Of a DNA stretch of 64,000 nucleotides, positions 21,842 to 35,318 are shown piece after piece. This DNA is from Anthopleura xanthogrammica. Lineage: Eukaryota > Cnidaria > Anthozoa > Actiniaria > Actiniidae. The position numbers and the translations under genes were made by a program. The notes beneath the pieces are model-generated. The model saw only the letters and a program-made list of their open reading frames with translations, was not told the origin of the DNA and ran no database searches. The DNA lies in contig OZ025207.1 of assembly GCA_964019055.1 (NCBI GenBank), positions 6,871,501 to 6,935,500 of the forward strand, written 5' to 3'. Within the stretch, counting starts at the first letter, position 1, and each line of letters begins with the position of its first letter.

Positions 21842-23109
21842 ATGACCTTTTTTCAGCAAAAATGCTTTTTTCTCAGCAAAACACTCTTTTTCTCACCACA
21901 AATGTGCTGTTCGCGCCCAAAATGTGCTTTTAGCAGTGAAAACGTCGTGTTATCGGCAAAAGAAAATTCTCAGCCAAAAAAAAATGTTCAGCCAAAAACA
22001 CCTTTTTTCACCAAAAATCTCATTTTCTCACCAAAAACTTCATTTTATCAGCCAAAACGTCGTGTTTTCAGCCAATACGTTGTTTTCACCAGCAATAACG
22101 TCGTGTTTTTGGCAAAAAAGTCATCCCATCAGCAAAAAACCTCATTGTTAGGGTTAAAATGACCTTTTTTCAGCAAAAATGCTTTTTTCTCAGCAAAACA
22201 CTCTTTTTCTCACCACAAATGTGCTGTTCGCGCCCAAAATGTGCTTTTAGCAGTGAAAACGTCGTGTTATCGGCAAAAGAAAATTCTCAGCCAAAAAAAA
22301 ATGTTCAGCCAAAAACACCTTTTTTCACCAAAAATCTCATTTTCTCACCAAAAACTTCATTTTATCAGCCAAAACGTCGTGTTTTCAGCCAATACGTTGT
22401 TTTCACCAGCAATAACGTCGTGTTTTTGGCAAAAAAGTCATCCCATCAGCAAAAAACCTCATTGTTAGGGTTAAAATGACCTTTTTTCAGCAAAAATGCT
22501 TTTTTCTCAGCAAAACACTCTTTTTCTCACCACAAATGTGCGGTTCGCGCCCAAAATGTGCTTTTAGCAGTGAAAACGTCGTGTTATCGGCAAAAGAAAA
22601 TTCTCAGCCAAAAAAAAATGTTCAGCAAAAAACACCTTTTTTCACCAAAAATCTCATTTTCTCACCAAAAACTTCATTTTATCAGCCAAAACGTCGTGTT
22701 TTCAGCCAATACGTTGTTTTCACCAGCAATAACGTCGTGTTTTTGGCAAAAAAGTCATCCCATCAGCAAAAAACCTCATTGTTAGGGTTAAAATGACCTT
22801 TTTTCAGCAAAAATGCTTTTTTCTCAGCAAAACACTCTTTTTCTCACCACAAATGTGCTGTTCGCGCCCAAAATGTGCTTTTAGCAGTGAAAACGTCGTG
22901 TTATCGGCAAAAGAAAATTCTCAGCCAAAAAAAAATGTTCAGCCAAAAACACCTTTTTTCACCAAAAATCTCATTTTCTCACCAAAAACTTCATTTTATC
23001 AGCCAAAACGTCGTGTTTTCAGCCAATACGTTGTTTTCACCAGCAATAACGTCGTGTTTTTGGCAAAAAAGTCATCCCATCAGCAAAAAACCTCATTGTT
23101 AGGGTTAAA
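21842..23109 (+). repeat. Four ordinary monomers
   Basis: Monomers at 21842, 22159, 22476 and 22793 are 317 bp each. Three carry c152; that at 22476 carries a152 and a private GTGCGGTTC near 22540. Confidence 0.92.
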
Positions 23110-23270
23110 ATGACCTTTTTTCAGCAAAAATGCTTTTTTCTCAGCAAAACACTCTTTTTCTCACCACAAATGTGCTGTTCGCGCCCAAAATGTGCTTTTA
23201 GCAGTGAAAACGTCGTGTTATCGGCAAAAAAGTCATCCCATCAGCAAAAAACCTCATTGTTAGGGTTAAA
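23110..23270 (+). repeat. 161-bp monomer lacking exactly eight subunits
   Basis: Sequence passes from TATCGGCAAAA of subunit 6 directly into AAGTCATCCC of subunit 14 around 23221-23235. The missing 156 bp equal subunits 6 to 13 (20+20+15+20+20+20+20+21). Both partners share GGCAAAA at the breakpoint, as expected for homologous exchange or slippage between two subunits seven subunits apart in the array order. Confidence 0.93.
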
Positions 23271-25174
23271 ATGACCTTTTTTCAGCAAAAATGCTTTTTT
23301 CTCAGCAAAACACTCTTTTTCTCACCACAAATGTGCTGTTCGCGCCCAAAATGTGCTTTTAGCAGTGAAAACGTCGTGTTATCGGCAAAAGAAAATTCTC
23401 AGCCAAAAAAAAATGTTCAGCAAAAAACACCTTTTTTCACCAAAAATCTCATTTTCTCACCAAAAACTTCATTTTATCAGCCAAAACGTCGTGTTTTCAG
23501 CCAATACGTTGTTTTCACCAGCAATAACGTCGTGTTTTTGGCAAAAAAGTCATCCCATCAGCAAAAAACCTCATTGTTAGGGTTAAAATGACCTTTTTTC
23601 AGCAAAAATGCTTTTTTCTCAGCAAAACACTCTTTTTCTCACCACAAATGTGCTGTTCGCGCCCAAAATGTGCTTTTAGCAGTGAAAACGTCGTGTTATC
23701 GGCCAAAGAAAATTCTCAGCCAAAAAAAAATGTTCAGCCAAAAACACCTTTTTTCACCAAAAATCTCATTTTCTCACCAAAAACTTCATTTTATCAGCCA
23801 AAACGTCGTGTTTTCAGCCAATACGTTGTTTTCACCAGCAATAACGTCGTGTTTTTGGCAAAAAAGTCATCCCATCAGCAAAAAACCTCATTGTTAGGGT
23901 TAAAATGACCTTTTTTCAGCAAAAATGCTTTTTTCTCAGCAAAACACTCTTTTTCTCACCACAAATGTGCTGTTCGCGCCCAAAATGTGCTTTTAGCAGT
24001 GAAAACGTCGTGTTATCGGCAAAAGAAAATTCTCAGCCAAAAAAAAATGTTCAGCCAAAAACACCTTTTTTCACCAAAAATCTCATTTTCTCACCAAAAA
24101 CTTCATTTTATCAGCCAAAACGTCGTGTTTTCAGCCAATACGTTGTTTTCACCAGCAATAACGTCGTGTTTTTGGCAAAAAAGTCATCCCATCAGCAAAA
24201 AACCTCATTGTTAGGGTTAAAATGACCTTTTTTCAGCAAAAATGCTTTTTTTCTCAGCAAAACACTCTTTTTCTCACCACAAATGTGCTGTTCGCGCCCA
24301 AAATGTGCTTTTAGCAGTGAAAACGTCGTGTTATCGGCAAAAGAAAATTCTCAGCCAAAAAAAAATGTTCAGCAAAAAACACCTTTTTTCACCAAAAATC
24401 TCATTTTCTCACCAAAAACTTCATTTTATCAGCCAAAACGTCGTGTTTTCAGCCAATACGTTGTTTTCACCAGCAATAACGTCGTGTTTTTGGCAAAAAA
24501 GTCATCCCATCAGCAAAAAACCTCATTGTTAGGGTTAAAATGACCTTTTTTCAGCAAAAATGCTTTTTTCTCAGCAAAACACTCTTTTTCTCACCACAAA
24601 TGTGCTGTTCGCGCCCAAAATGTGCTTTTAGCAGTGAAAACGTCGTGTTATCGGCAAAAGAAAATTCTCAGCCAAAAAAAAATGTTCAGCCAAAAACACC
24701 TTTTTTCACCAAAAATCTCATTTTCTCACCAAAAACTTCATTTTATCAGCCAAAACGTCGTGTTTTCAGCCAATACGTTGTTTTCACCAGCAATAACGTC
24801 GTGTTTTTGGCAAAAAAGTCATCCCATCAGCAAAAAACCTCATTGTTAGTGTTAAAATGACCTTTTTTCAGCAAAAATGCTTTTTTCTCAGCAAAACACT
24901 CTTTTTCTCACCACAAATGTGCTGTTCGCGCCCAAAATGTGCTTTTAGCAGTGAAAACGTCGTGTTATCGGCCAAAAGAAAATTCTCAGCCAAAAAAAAA
25001 TGTTCAGCCAAAAACACCTTTTTTCACCAAAAATCTCATTTTCTCACCAAAAACTTCATTTTATCAGCCAAAACGTCGTGTTTTCAGCCAATACGTTGTT
25101 TTCACCAGCAATAACGTCGTGTTTTTGGCAAAAAAGTCATCCCATCAGCAAAAAACCTCATTGTTAGGGTTAAA
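23271..25174 (+). repeat. Six monomers with minor single-base indels
   Basis: Monomers at 23271, 23588, 23905, 24222, 24540 and 24857. Two are 318 bp: an extra T near 24249 and GGCCAAAAGAA near 24970. The monomer at 23588 has GGCCAAAG near 23702. The boundary before 24857 reads TTAGTGTT. Confidence 0.9.
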
Positions 25175-28100
25175 ATGACCTTTTTTCAGCAAAAATGCTT
25201 TTTTCTCAGCAAAACACTCTTTTTCTCACCACAAATGTGCTGTTCGCGCCCAAAATGTGCTTTTAGCAGTGAAAACGTCGTGTTATCGGCAAAAGAAAAT
25301 TCTCAGCCAAAAAAAAATGTTCAGCAAAAAACACCTTTTTTCACCAAAAATCTCATTTTCTCACCAAAAACTTCATTTTATCAGCCAAAACGTCGTGTTT
25401 TCAGCCAATACGTTGTTTTCACCAGCAATAACGTCGTGTTTTTGGCAAAAAAGTCATCCCATCAGCAAAAAACCTCATTGTTAGGGTTAAAATGACCTTT
25501 TTTCAGCAAAAATGCTTTTTTCTCAGCAAAACACTCTTTTTCTCACCACAAATGTGCTGTTCGCGCCCAAAATGTGCTTTTAGCAGTGAAAACGTCGTGT
25601 TATCGGCAAAAGAAAATTCTCAGCCAAAAAAAAATGTTCAGCAAAAAACACCTTTTTTCACCAAAAATCTCATTTTCTCACCAAAAACTTCATTTTATCA
25701 GCCAAAACGTCGTGTTTTCAGCCAATACGTTGTTTTCACCAGCAATAACGTCGTGTTTTTGGCAAAAAAGTCATCCCATCAGCAAAAAACCTCATTGTTA
25801 GGGTTAAAATGACCTTTTTTCAGCAAAAATGCTTTTTTCTCAGCAAAACACTCTTTTTCTCACCACAAATGTGCTGTTCGCGCCCAAAATGTGCTTTTAG
25901 CAGTGAAAACGTCGTGTTATCGGCAAAAGAAAATTCTCAGCCAAAAAAAAATGTTCAGCAAAAAACACCTTTTTTCACCAAAAATCTCATTTTCTCACCA
26001 AAAACTTCATTTTATCAGCCAAAACGTCGTGTTTTCAGCCAATACGTTGTTTTCACCAGCAATAACGTCGTGTTTTTGGCAAAAAAGTCATCCCATCAGC
26101 AAAAAACCTCATTGTTAGGGTTAAAATGACCTTTTTTCAGCAAAAATGCTTTTTTCTCAGCAAAACACTCTTTTTCTCACCACAAATGTGCTGTTCGCGC
26201 CCAAAATGTGCTTTTAGCAGTGAAAACGTCGTGTTATCGGCAAAAGAAAATTCTCAGCCAAAAAAAAATGTTCAGCAAAAAACACCTTTTTTCACCAAAA
26301 ATCTCATTTTCTCACCAAAAACTTCATTTTATCAGCCAAAACGTCGTGTTTTCAGCCAATACGTTGTTTTCACCAGCAATAACGTCGTGTTTTTGGCAAA
26401 AAAGTCATCCCATCAGCAAAAAACCTCATTGTTAGGGTTAAAATGACCTTTTTTCAGCAAAAATGCTTTTTTCTCAGCAAAACACTCTTTTTCTCACCAC
26501 AAATGTGCTGTTCGCGCCCAAAATGTGCTTTTAGCAGTGAAAACGTCGTGTTATCGGCAAAAGAAAATTCTCAGCCAAAAAAAAATGTTCAGCAAAAAAC
26601 ACCTTTTTTCACCAAAAATCTCATTTTCTCACCAAAAACTTCATTTTATCAGCCAAAACGTCGTGTTTTCAGCCAATACGTTGTTTTCACCAGCAATAAC
26701 GTCGTGTTTTTGGCAAAAAAGTCATCCCATCAGCAAAAAACCTCATTGTTAGGGTTAAAATGACCTTTTTTCAGCAAAAATGCTTTTTTCTCAGCAAAAC
26801 ACTCTTTTTCTCACCACAAATGTGCTGTTCGCGCCCAAAATGTGCTTTTAGCAGTGAAAACGTCGTGTTATCGGCAAAAGAAAATTCTCAGCCAAAAAAA
26901 AATGTTCAGCAAAAAACACCTTTTTTCACCAAAAATCTCATTTTCTCACCAAAAACTTCATTTTATCAGCCAAAACGTCGTGTTTTCAGCCAATACGTTG
27001 TTTTCACCAGCAATAACGTCGTGTTTTTGGCAAAAAAGTCATCCCATCAGCAAAAAACCTCATTGTTAGGGTTAAAATGACCTTTTTTCAGCAAAAATGC
27101 TTTTTTCTCAGCAAAACACTCTTTTTCTCACCACAAATGTGCTGTTCGCGCCCAAAATGTGCTTTTAGCAGTGAAAACGTCGTGTTATCGGCAAAAGAAA
27201 ATTCTCAGCCAAAAAAAAATGTTCAGCAAAAAACACCTTTTTTCACCAAAAATCTCATTTTCTCACCAAAAACTTCATTTTATCAGCCAAAACGTCGTGT
27301 TTTCAGCCAATACGTTGTTTTCACCAGCAATAACGTCGTGTTTTTGGCAAAAAAGTCATCCCATCAGCAAAAAACCTCATTGTTAGGGTTAAAATGACCT
27401 TTTTTCAGCAAAAATGCTTTTTTCTCAGCAAAACACTCTTTTTCTCACCACAAATGTGCTGTTCGCGCCCAAAATGTGCTTTTAGCAGTGAAAACGTCGT
27501 GTTATCGGCAAAAGAAAATTCTCAGCCAAAAAAAAATGTTCAGCAAAAAACACCTTTTTTCACCAAAAATCTCATTTTCTCACCAAAAACTTCATTTTAT
27601 CAGCCAAAACGTCGTGTTTTCAGCAAATACGTTGTTTTCACCAGCAATAACGTCGTGTTTTTGGCAAAAAAGTCATCCCATCAGCAAAAAACCTCATTGT
27701 TAGGGTTAAAATGACCTTTTTTCAGCAAAAATGCTTTTTTCTCAGCAAAACACTCTTTTTCTCACCACAAATGTGCTGTTCGCGCCCAAAATGTGCTTTT
27801 AGCAGTGAAAACGTCGTGTTATCGGCAAAAGAAAATTCTCAGCCAAAAAAAAATGTTCAGCAAAAAACACCTTTTTTCACTAAAAATCTCATTTTCTCAC
27901 CAAAAACTTCATTTTATCAGCCAAAACGTCGTGTTTTCAGCCAATACGTTGTTTTCACCAGCAATAACGTCGTGTTTTTGGCAAAAAAGTCATCCCATCA
28001 GCAAAAAACCTCATTGTTAGGGTTAAAATGACCTTTTTTCAGCAAAAATGCTTTTTTCTCAGCAAAACACTCTTTTTCTCACCACAAATGTGCTGTTCGC

Positions 28101-31100
28101 GCCCAAAATGTGCTTTTAGCAGTGAAAACGTCGTGTTATCGGCAAAAGAAAATTCTCAGCCAAAAAAAAATGTTCAGCAAAAAACACCTTTTTTCACCAA
28201 AAATCTCATTTTCTCACCAAAAACTTCATTTTATCAGCCAAAACGTCGTGTTTTCAGCCAATACGTTGTTTTCACCAGCAATAACGTCGTGTTTTTGGCA
28301 AAAAAGTCATCCCATCAGCAAAAAACCTCATTGTTAGGGTTAAAATGACCTTTTTTCAGCAAAAATGCTTTTTTCTCAGCAAAACACTCTTTTTCTCACC
28401 ACAAATGTGCTGTTCGCGCCCAAAATGTGCTTTTAGCAGTGAAAACGTCGTGTTATCGGCAAAAGAAAATTCTCAGCCAAAAAAAAATGTTCAGCAAAAA
28501 ACACCTTTTTTCACCAAAAATCTCATTTTCTCACCAAAAACTTCATTTTATCAGCCAAAACGTCGTGTTTTCAGCCAATACGTTGTTTTCACCAGCAATA
28601 ACGTCGTGTTTTTGGCAAAAAAGTCATCCCATCAGCAAAAAACCTCATTGTTAGGGTTAAAATGACCTTTTTTCAGCAAAAATGCTTTTTTCTCAGCAAA
28701 ACACTCTTTTTCTCACCACAAATGTGCTGTTCGCGCCCAAAATGTGCTTTTAGCAGTGAAAACGTCGTGTTATCGGCAAAAGAAAATTCTCAGCCAAAAA
28801 AAAATGTTCAGCAAAAAACACCTTTTTTCACTAAAAATCTCATTTTCTCACCAAAAACTTCATTTTATCAGCCAAAACGTCGTGTTTTCAGCCAATACGT
28901 TGTTTTCACCAGCAATAACGTCGTGTTTTTGGCAAAAAAGTCATCCCATCAGCAAAAAACCTCATTGTTAGGGTTAAAATGACCTTTTTTCAGCAAAAAT
29001 GCTTTTTTCTCAGCAAAACACTCTTTTTCTCACCACAAATGTGCTGTTCGCGCCCAAAATGTGCTTTTAGCAGTGAAAACGTCGTGTTATCGGCAAAAGA
29101 AAATTCTCAGCCAAAAAAAAATGTTCAGCAAAAAACACCTTTTTTCACCAAAAATCTCATTTTCTCACCAAAAACTTCATTTTATCAGCCAAAACGTCGT
29201 GTTTTCAGCCAATACGTTGTTTTCACCAGCAATAACGTCGTGTTTTTGGCAAAAAAGTCATCCCATCAGCAAAAAACCTCATTGTTAGGGTTAAAATGAC
29301 CTTTTTTCAGCAAAAATGCTTTTTTCTCAGCAAAACACTCTTTTTCTCACCACAAATGTGCTGTTCGCGCCCAAAATGTGCTTTTAGCAGTGAAAACGTC
29401 GTGTTATCGGCAAAAGAAAATTCTCAGCCAAAAAAAAATGTTCAGCAAAAAACACCTTTTTTCACCAAAAATCTCATTTTCTCACCAAAAACTTCATTTT
29501 ATCAGCCAAAACGTCGTGTTTTCAGCCAATACGTTGTTTTCACCAGCAATAACGTCGTGTTTTTGGCAAAAAAGTCATCCCATCAGCAAAAAACCTCATT
29601 GTTAGGGTTAAAATGACCTTTTTTCAGCAAAAATGCTTTTTTCTCAGCAAAACACTCTTTTTCTCACCACAAATGTGCTGTTCGCGCCCAAAATGTGCTT
29701 TTAGCAGTGAAAACGTCGTGTTATCGGCAAAAGAAAATTCTCAGCCAAAAAAAAATGTTCAGCAAAAAACACCTTTTTTCACCAAAAATCTCATTTTCTC
29801 ACCAAAAACTTCATTTTATCAGCCAAAACGTCGTGTTTTCAGCCAATACGTTGTTTTCACCAGCAATAACGTCGTGTTTTTGGCAAAAAAGTCATCCCAT
29901 CAGCAAAAAACCTCATTGTTAGGGTTAAAATGACCTTTTTTCAGCAAAAATGCTTTTTTCTCAGCAAAACACTCTTTTTCTCACCACAAATGTGCTGTTC
30001 GCGCCCAAAATGTGCTTTTAGCAGTGAAAACGTCGTGTTATCGGCAAAAGAAAATTCTCAGCCAAAAAAAAATGTTCAGCAAAAAACACCTTTTTTCACC
30101 AAAAATCTCATTTTCTCACCAAAAACTTCATTTTATCAGCCAAAACGTCGTGTTTTCAGCCAATACGTTGTTTTCACCAGCAATAACGTCGTGTTTTTGG
30201 CAAAAAAGTCATCCCATCAGCAAAAAACCTCATTGTTAGGGTTAAAATGACCTTTTTTCAGCAAAAATGCTTTTTTCTCAGCAAAACACTCTTTTTCTCA
30301 CCACAAATGTGCTGTTCGCGCCCAAAATGTGCTTTTAGCAGTGAAAACGTCGTGTTATCGGCAAAAGAAAATTCTCAGCCAAAAAAAAATGTTCAGCAAA
30401 AAACACCTTTTTTCACCAAAAATCTCATTTTCTCACCAAAAACTTCATTTTATCAGCCAAAACGTCGTGTTTTCAGCCAATACGTTGTTTTCACCAGCAA
30501 TAACGTCGTGTTTTTGGCAAAAAAGTCATCCCATCAGCAAAAAACCTCATTGTTAGGGTTAAAATGACCTTTTTTCAGCAAAAATGCTTTTTTCTCAGCA
30601 AAACACTCTTTTTCTCACCACAAATGTGCTGTTCGCGCCCAAAATGTGCTTTTAGCAGTGAAAACGTCGTGTTATCGGCAAAAGAAAATTCTCAGCCAAA
30701 AAAAAATGTTCAGCAAAAAACACCTTTTTTCACCAAAAATCTCATTTTCTCACCAAAAACTTCATTTTATCAGCCAAAACGTCGTGTTTTCAGCCAATAC
30801 GTTGTTTTCACCAGCAATAACGTCGTGTTTTTGGCAAAAAAGTCATCCCATCAGCAAAAAACCTCATTGTTAGGGTTAAAATGACCTTTTTTCAGCAAAA
30901 ATGCTTTTTTCTCAGCAAAACACTCTTTTTCTCACCACAAATGTGCTGTTCGCGCCCAAAATGTGCTTTTAGCAGTGAAAACGTCGTGTTATCGGCAAAA
31001 GAAAATTCTCAGCCAAAAAAAAATGTTCAGCAAAAAACACCTTTTTTCACCAAAAATCTCATTTTCTCACCAAAAACTTCATTTTATCAGCCAAAACGTC

Positions 31101-34100
31101 GTGTTTTCAGCCAATACGTTGTTTTCACCAGCAATAACGTCGTGTTTTTGGCAAAAAAGTCATCCCATCAGCAAAAAACCTCATTGTTAGGGTTAAAATG
31201 ACCTTTTTTCAGCAAAAATGCTTTTTTCTCAGCAAAACACTCTTTTTCTCACCACAAATGTGCTGTTCGCGCCCAAAATGTGCTTTTAGCAGTGAAAACG
31301 TCGTGTTATCGGCAAAAGAAAATTCTCAGCCAAAAAAAAATGTTCAGCAAAAAACACCTTTTTTCACCAAAAATCTCATTTTCTCACCAAAAACTTCATT
31401 TTATCAGCCAAAACGTCGTGTTTTCAGCCAATACGTTGTTTTCACCAGCAATAACGTCGTGTTTTTGGCAAAAAAGTCATCCCATCAGCAAAAAACCTCA
31501 TTGTTAGGGTTAAAATGACCTTTTTTCAGCAAAAATGCTTTTTTCTCAGCAAAACACTCTTTTTCTCACCACAAATGTGCTGTTCGCGCCCAAAATGTGC
31601 TTTTAGCAGTGAAAACGTCGTGTTATCGGCAAAAGAAAATTCTCAGCCAAAAAAAAATGTTCAGCAAAAAACACCTTTTTTCACCAAAAATCTCATTTTC
31701 TCACCAAAAACTTCATTTTATCAGCCAAAACGTCGTGTTTTCAGCCAATACGTTGTTTTCACCAGCAATAACGTCGTGTTTTTGGCAAAAAAGTCATCCC
31801 ATCAGCAAAAAACCTCATTGTTAGGGTTAAAATGACCTTTTTTCAGCAAAAATGCTTTTTTCTCAGCAAAACACTCTTTTTCTCACCACAAATGTGCTGT
31901 TCGCGCCCAAAATGTGCTTTTAGCAGTGAAAACGTCGTGTTATCGGCAAAAGAAAATTCTCAGCCAAAAAAAAATGTTCAGCAAAAAACACCTTTTTTCA
32001 CCAAAAATCTCATTTTCTCACCAAAAACTTCATTTTATCAGCCAAAACGTCGTGTTTTCAGCCAATACGTTGTTTTCACCAGCAATAACGTCGTGTTTTT
32101 GGCAAAAAAGTCATCCCATCAGCAAAAAACCTCATTGTTAGGGTTAAAATGACCTTTTTTCAGCAAAAATGCTTTTTTCTCAGCAAAACACTCTTTTTCT
32201 CACCACAAATGTGCTGTTCGCGCCCAAAATGTGCTTTTAGCAGTGAAAACGTCGTGTTATCGGCAAAAGAAAATTCTCAGCCAAAAAAAAATGTTCAGCA
32301 AAAAACACCTTTTTTCACCAAAAATCTCATTTTCTCACCAAAAACTTCATTTTATCAGCCAAAACGTCGTGTTTTCAGCCAATACGTTGTTTTCACCAGC
32401 AATAACGTCGTGTTTTTGGCAAAAAAGTCATCCCATCAGCAAAAAACCTCATTGTTAGGGTTAAAATGACCTTTTTTCAGCAAAAATGCTTTTTTCTCAG
32501 CAAAACACTCTTTTTCTCACCACAAATGTGCTGTTCGCGCCCAAAATGTGCTTTTAGCAGTGAAAACGTCGTGTTATCGGCAAAAGAAAATTCTCAGCCA
32601 AAAAAAAATGTTCAGCAAAAAACACCTTTTTTCACCAAAAATCTCATTTTCTCACCAAAAACTTCATTTTATCAGCCAAAACGTCGTGTTTTCAGCCAAT
32701 ACGTTGTTTTCACCAGCAATAACGTCGTGTTTTTGGCAAAAAAGTCATCCCATCAGCAAAAAACCTCATTGTTAGGGTTAAAATGACCTTTTTTCAGCAA
32801 AAATGCTTTTTTCTCAGCAAAACACTCTTTTTCTCACCACAAATGTGCTGTTCGCGCCCAAAATGTGCTTTTAGCAGTGAAAACGTCGTGTTATCGGCAA
32901 AAGAAAATTCTCAGCCAAAAAAAAATGTTCAGCAAAAAACACCTTTTTTCACCAAAAATCTCATTTTCTCACCAAAAACTTCATTTTATCAGCCAAAACG
33001 TCGTGTTTTCAGCCAATACGTTGTTTTCACCAGCAATAACGTCGTGTTTTTGGCAAAAAAGTCATCCCATCAGCAAAAAACCTCATTGTTAGGGTTAAAA
33101 TGACCTTTTTTCAGCAAAAATGCTTTTTTCTCAGCAAAACACTCTTTTTCTCACCACAAATGTGCTGTTCGCGCCCAAAATGTGCTTTTAGCAGTGAAAA
33201 CGTCGTGTTATCGGCAAAAGAAAATTCTCAGCCAAAAAAAAATGTTCAGCAAAAAACACCTTTTTTCACCAAAAATCTCATTTTCTCACCAAAAACTTCA
33301 TTTTATCAGCCAAAACGTCGTGTTTTCAGCCAATACGTTGTTTTCACCAGCAATAACGTCGTGTTTTTGGCAAAAAAGTCATCCCATCAGCAAAAAACCT
33401 CATTGTTAGGGTTAAAATGACCTTTTTTCAGCAAAAATGCTTTTTTCTCAGCAAAACACTCTTTTTCTCACCACAAATGTGCTGTTCGCGCCCAAAATGT
33501 GCTTTTAGCAGTGAAAACGTCGTGTTATCGGCAAAAGAAAATTCTCAGCCAAAAAAAAATGTTCAGCAAAAAACACCTTTTTTCACCAAAAATCTCATTT
33601 TCTCACCAAAAACTTCATTTTATCAGCCAAAACGTCGTGTTTTCAGCCAATACGTTGTTTTCACCAGCAATAACGTCGTGTTTTTGGCAAAAAAGTCATC
33701 CCATCAGCAAAAAACCTCATTGTTAGGGTTAAAATGACCTTTTTTCAGCAAAAATGCTTTTTTCTCAGCAAAACACTCTTTTTCTCACCACAAATGTGCT
33801 GTTCGCGCCCAAAATGTGCTTTTAGCAGTGAAAACGTCGTGTTATCGGCAAAAGAAAATTCTCAGCCAAAAAAAAATGTTCAGCAAAAAACACCTTTTTT
33901 CACCAAAAATCTCATTTTCTCACCAAAAACTTCATTTTATCAGCCAAAACGTCGTGTTTTCAGCCAATACGTTGTTTTCACCAGCAATAACGTCGTGTTT
34001 TTGGCAAAAAAGTCATCCCATCAGCAAAAAACCTCATTGTTAGGGTTAAAATGACCTTTTTTCAGCAAAAATGCTTTTTTCTCAGCAAAACACTCTTTTT

Positions 34101-35318
34101 CTCACCACAAATGTGCTGTTCGCGCCCAAAATGTGCTTTTAGCAGTGAAAACGTCGTGTTATCGGCAAAAGAAAATTCTCAGCCAAAAAAAAATGTTCAG
34201 CAAAAAACACCTTTTTTCACCAAAAATCTCATTTTCTCACCAAAAACTTCATTTTATCAGCCAAAACGTCGTGTTTTCAGCCAATACGTTGTTTTCACCA
34301 GCAATAACGTCGTGTTTTTGGCAAAAAAGTCATCCCATCAGCAAAAAACCTCATTGTTAGGGTTAAAATGACCTTTTTTCAGCAAAAATGCTTTTTTCTC
34401 AGCAAAACACTCTTTTTCTCACCACAAATGTGCTGTTCGCGCCCAAAATGTGCTTTTAGCAGTGAAAACGTCGTGTTATCGGCAAAAGAAAATTCTCAGC
34501 CAAAAAAAAATGTTCAGCAAAAAACACCTTTTTTCACCAAAAATCTCATTTTCTCACCAAAAACTTCATTTTATCAGCCAAAACGTCGTGTTTTCAGCCA
34601 ATACGTTGTTTTCACCAGCAATAACGTCGTGTTTTTGGCAAAAAAGTCATCCCATCAGCAAAAAACCTCATTGTTAGGGTTAAAATGACCTTTTTTCAGC
34701 AAAAATGCTTTTTTCTCAGCAAAACACTCTTTTTCTCACCACAAATGTGCTGTTCGCGCCCAAAATGTGCTTTTAGCAGTGAAAACGTCGTGTTATCGGC
34801 AAAAGAAAATTCTCAGCCAAAAAAAAATGTTCAGCAAAAAACACCTTTTTTCACCAAAAATCTCATTTTCTCACCAAAAACTTCATTTTATCAGCCAAAA
34901 CGTCGTGTTTTCAGCCAATACGTTGTTTTCACCAGCAATAACGTCGTGTTTTTGGCAAAAAAGTCATCCCATCAGCAAAAAACCTCATTGTTAGGGTTAA
35001 AATGACCTTTTTTCAGCAAAAATGCTTTTTTCTCAGCAAAACACTCTTTTTCTCACCACAAATGTGCTGTTCGCGCCCAAAATGTGCTTTTAGCAGTGAA
35101 AACGTCGTGTTATCGGCAAAAGAAAATTCTCAGCCAAAAAAAAATGTTCAGCAAAAAACACCTTTTTTCACCAAAAATCTCATTTTCTCACCAAAAACTT
35201 CATTTTATCAGCCAAAACGTCGTGTTTTCAGCCAATACGTTGTTTTCACCAGCAATAACGTCGTGTTTTTGGCAAAAAAGTCATCCCATCAGCAAAAAAC
35301 CTCATTGTTAGGGTTAAA
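25175..35318 (+). repeat. Homogeneous block of 32 near-identical monomers
   Basis: Thirty-two consecutive monomers of exactly 317 bp, all of the a152/t198/t222/c258 type. The only differences I found are CAGCAAATACG (27625) and CACTAAAAA (27881 and 28832). The last two sites are 951 bp apart, which indicates a three-monomer duplication inside the block. The nine-A tract keeps its length in every copy, which implies very recent amplification or strong conversion. Confidence 0.93.
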
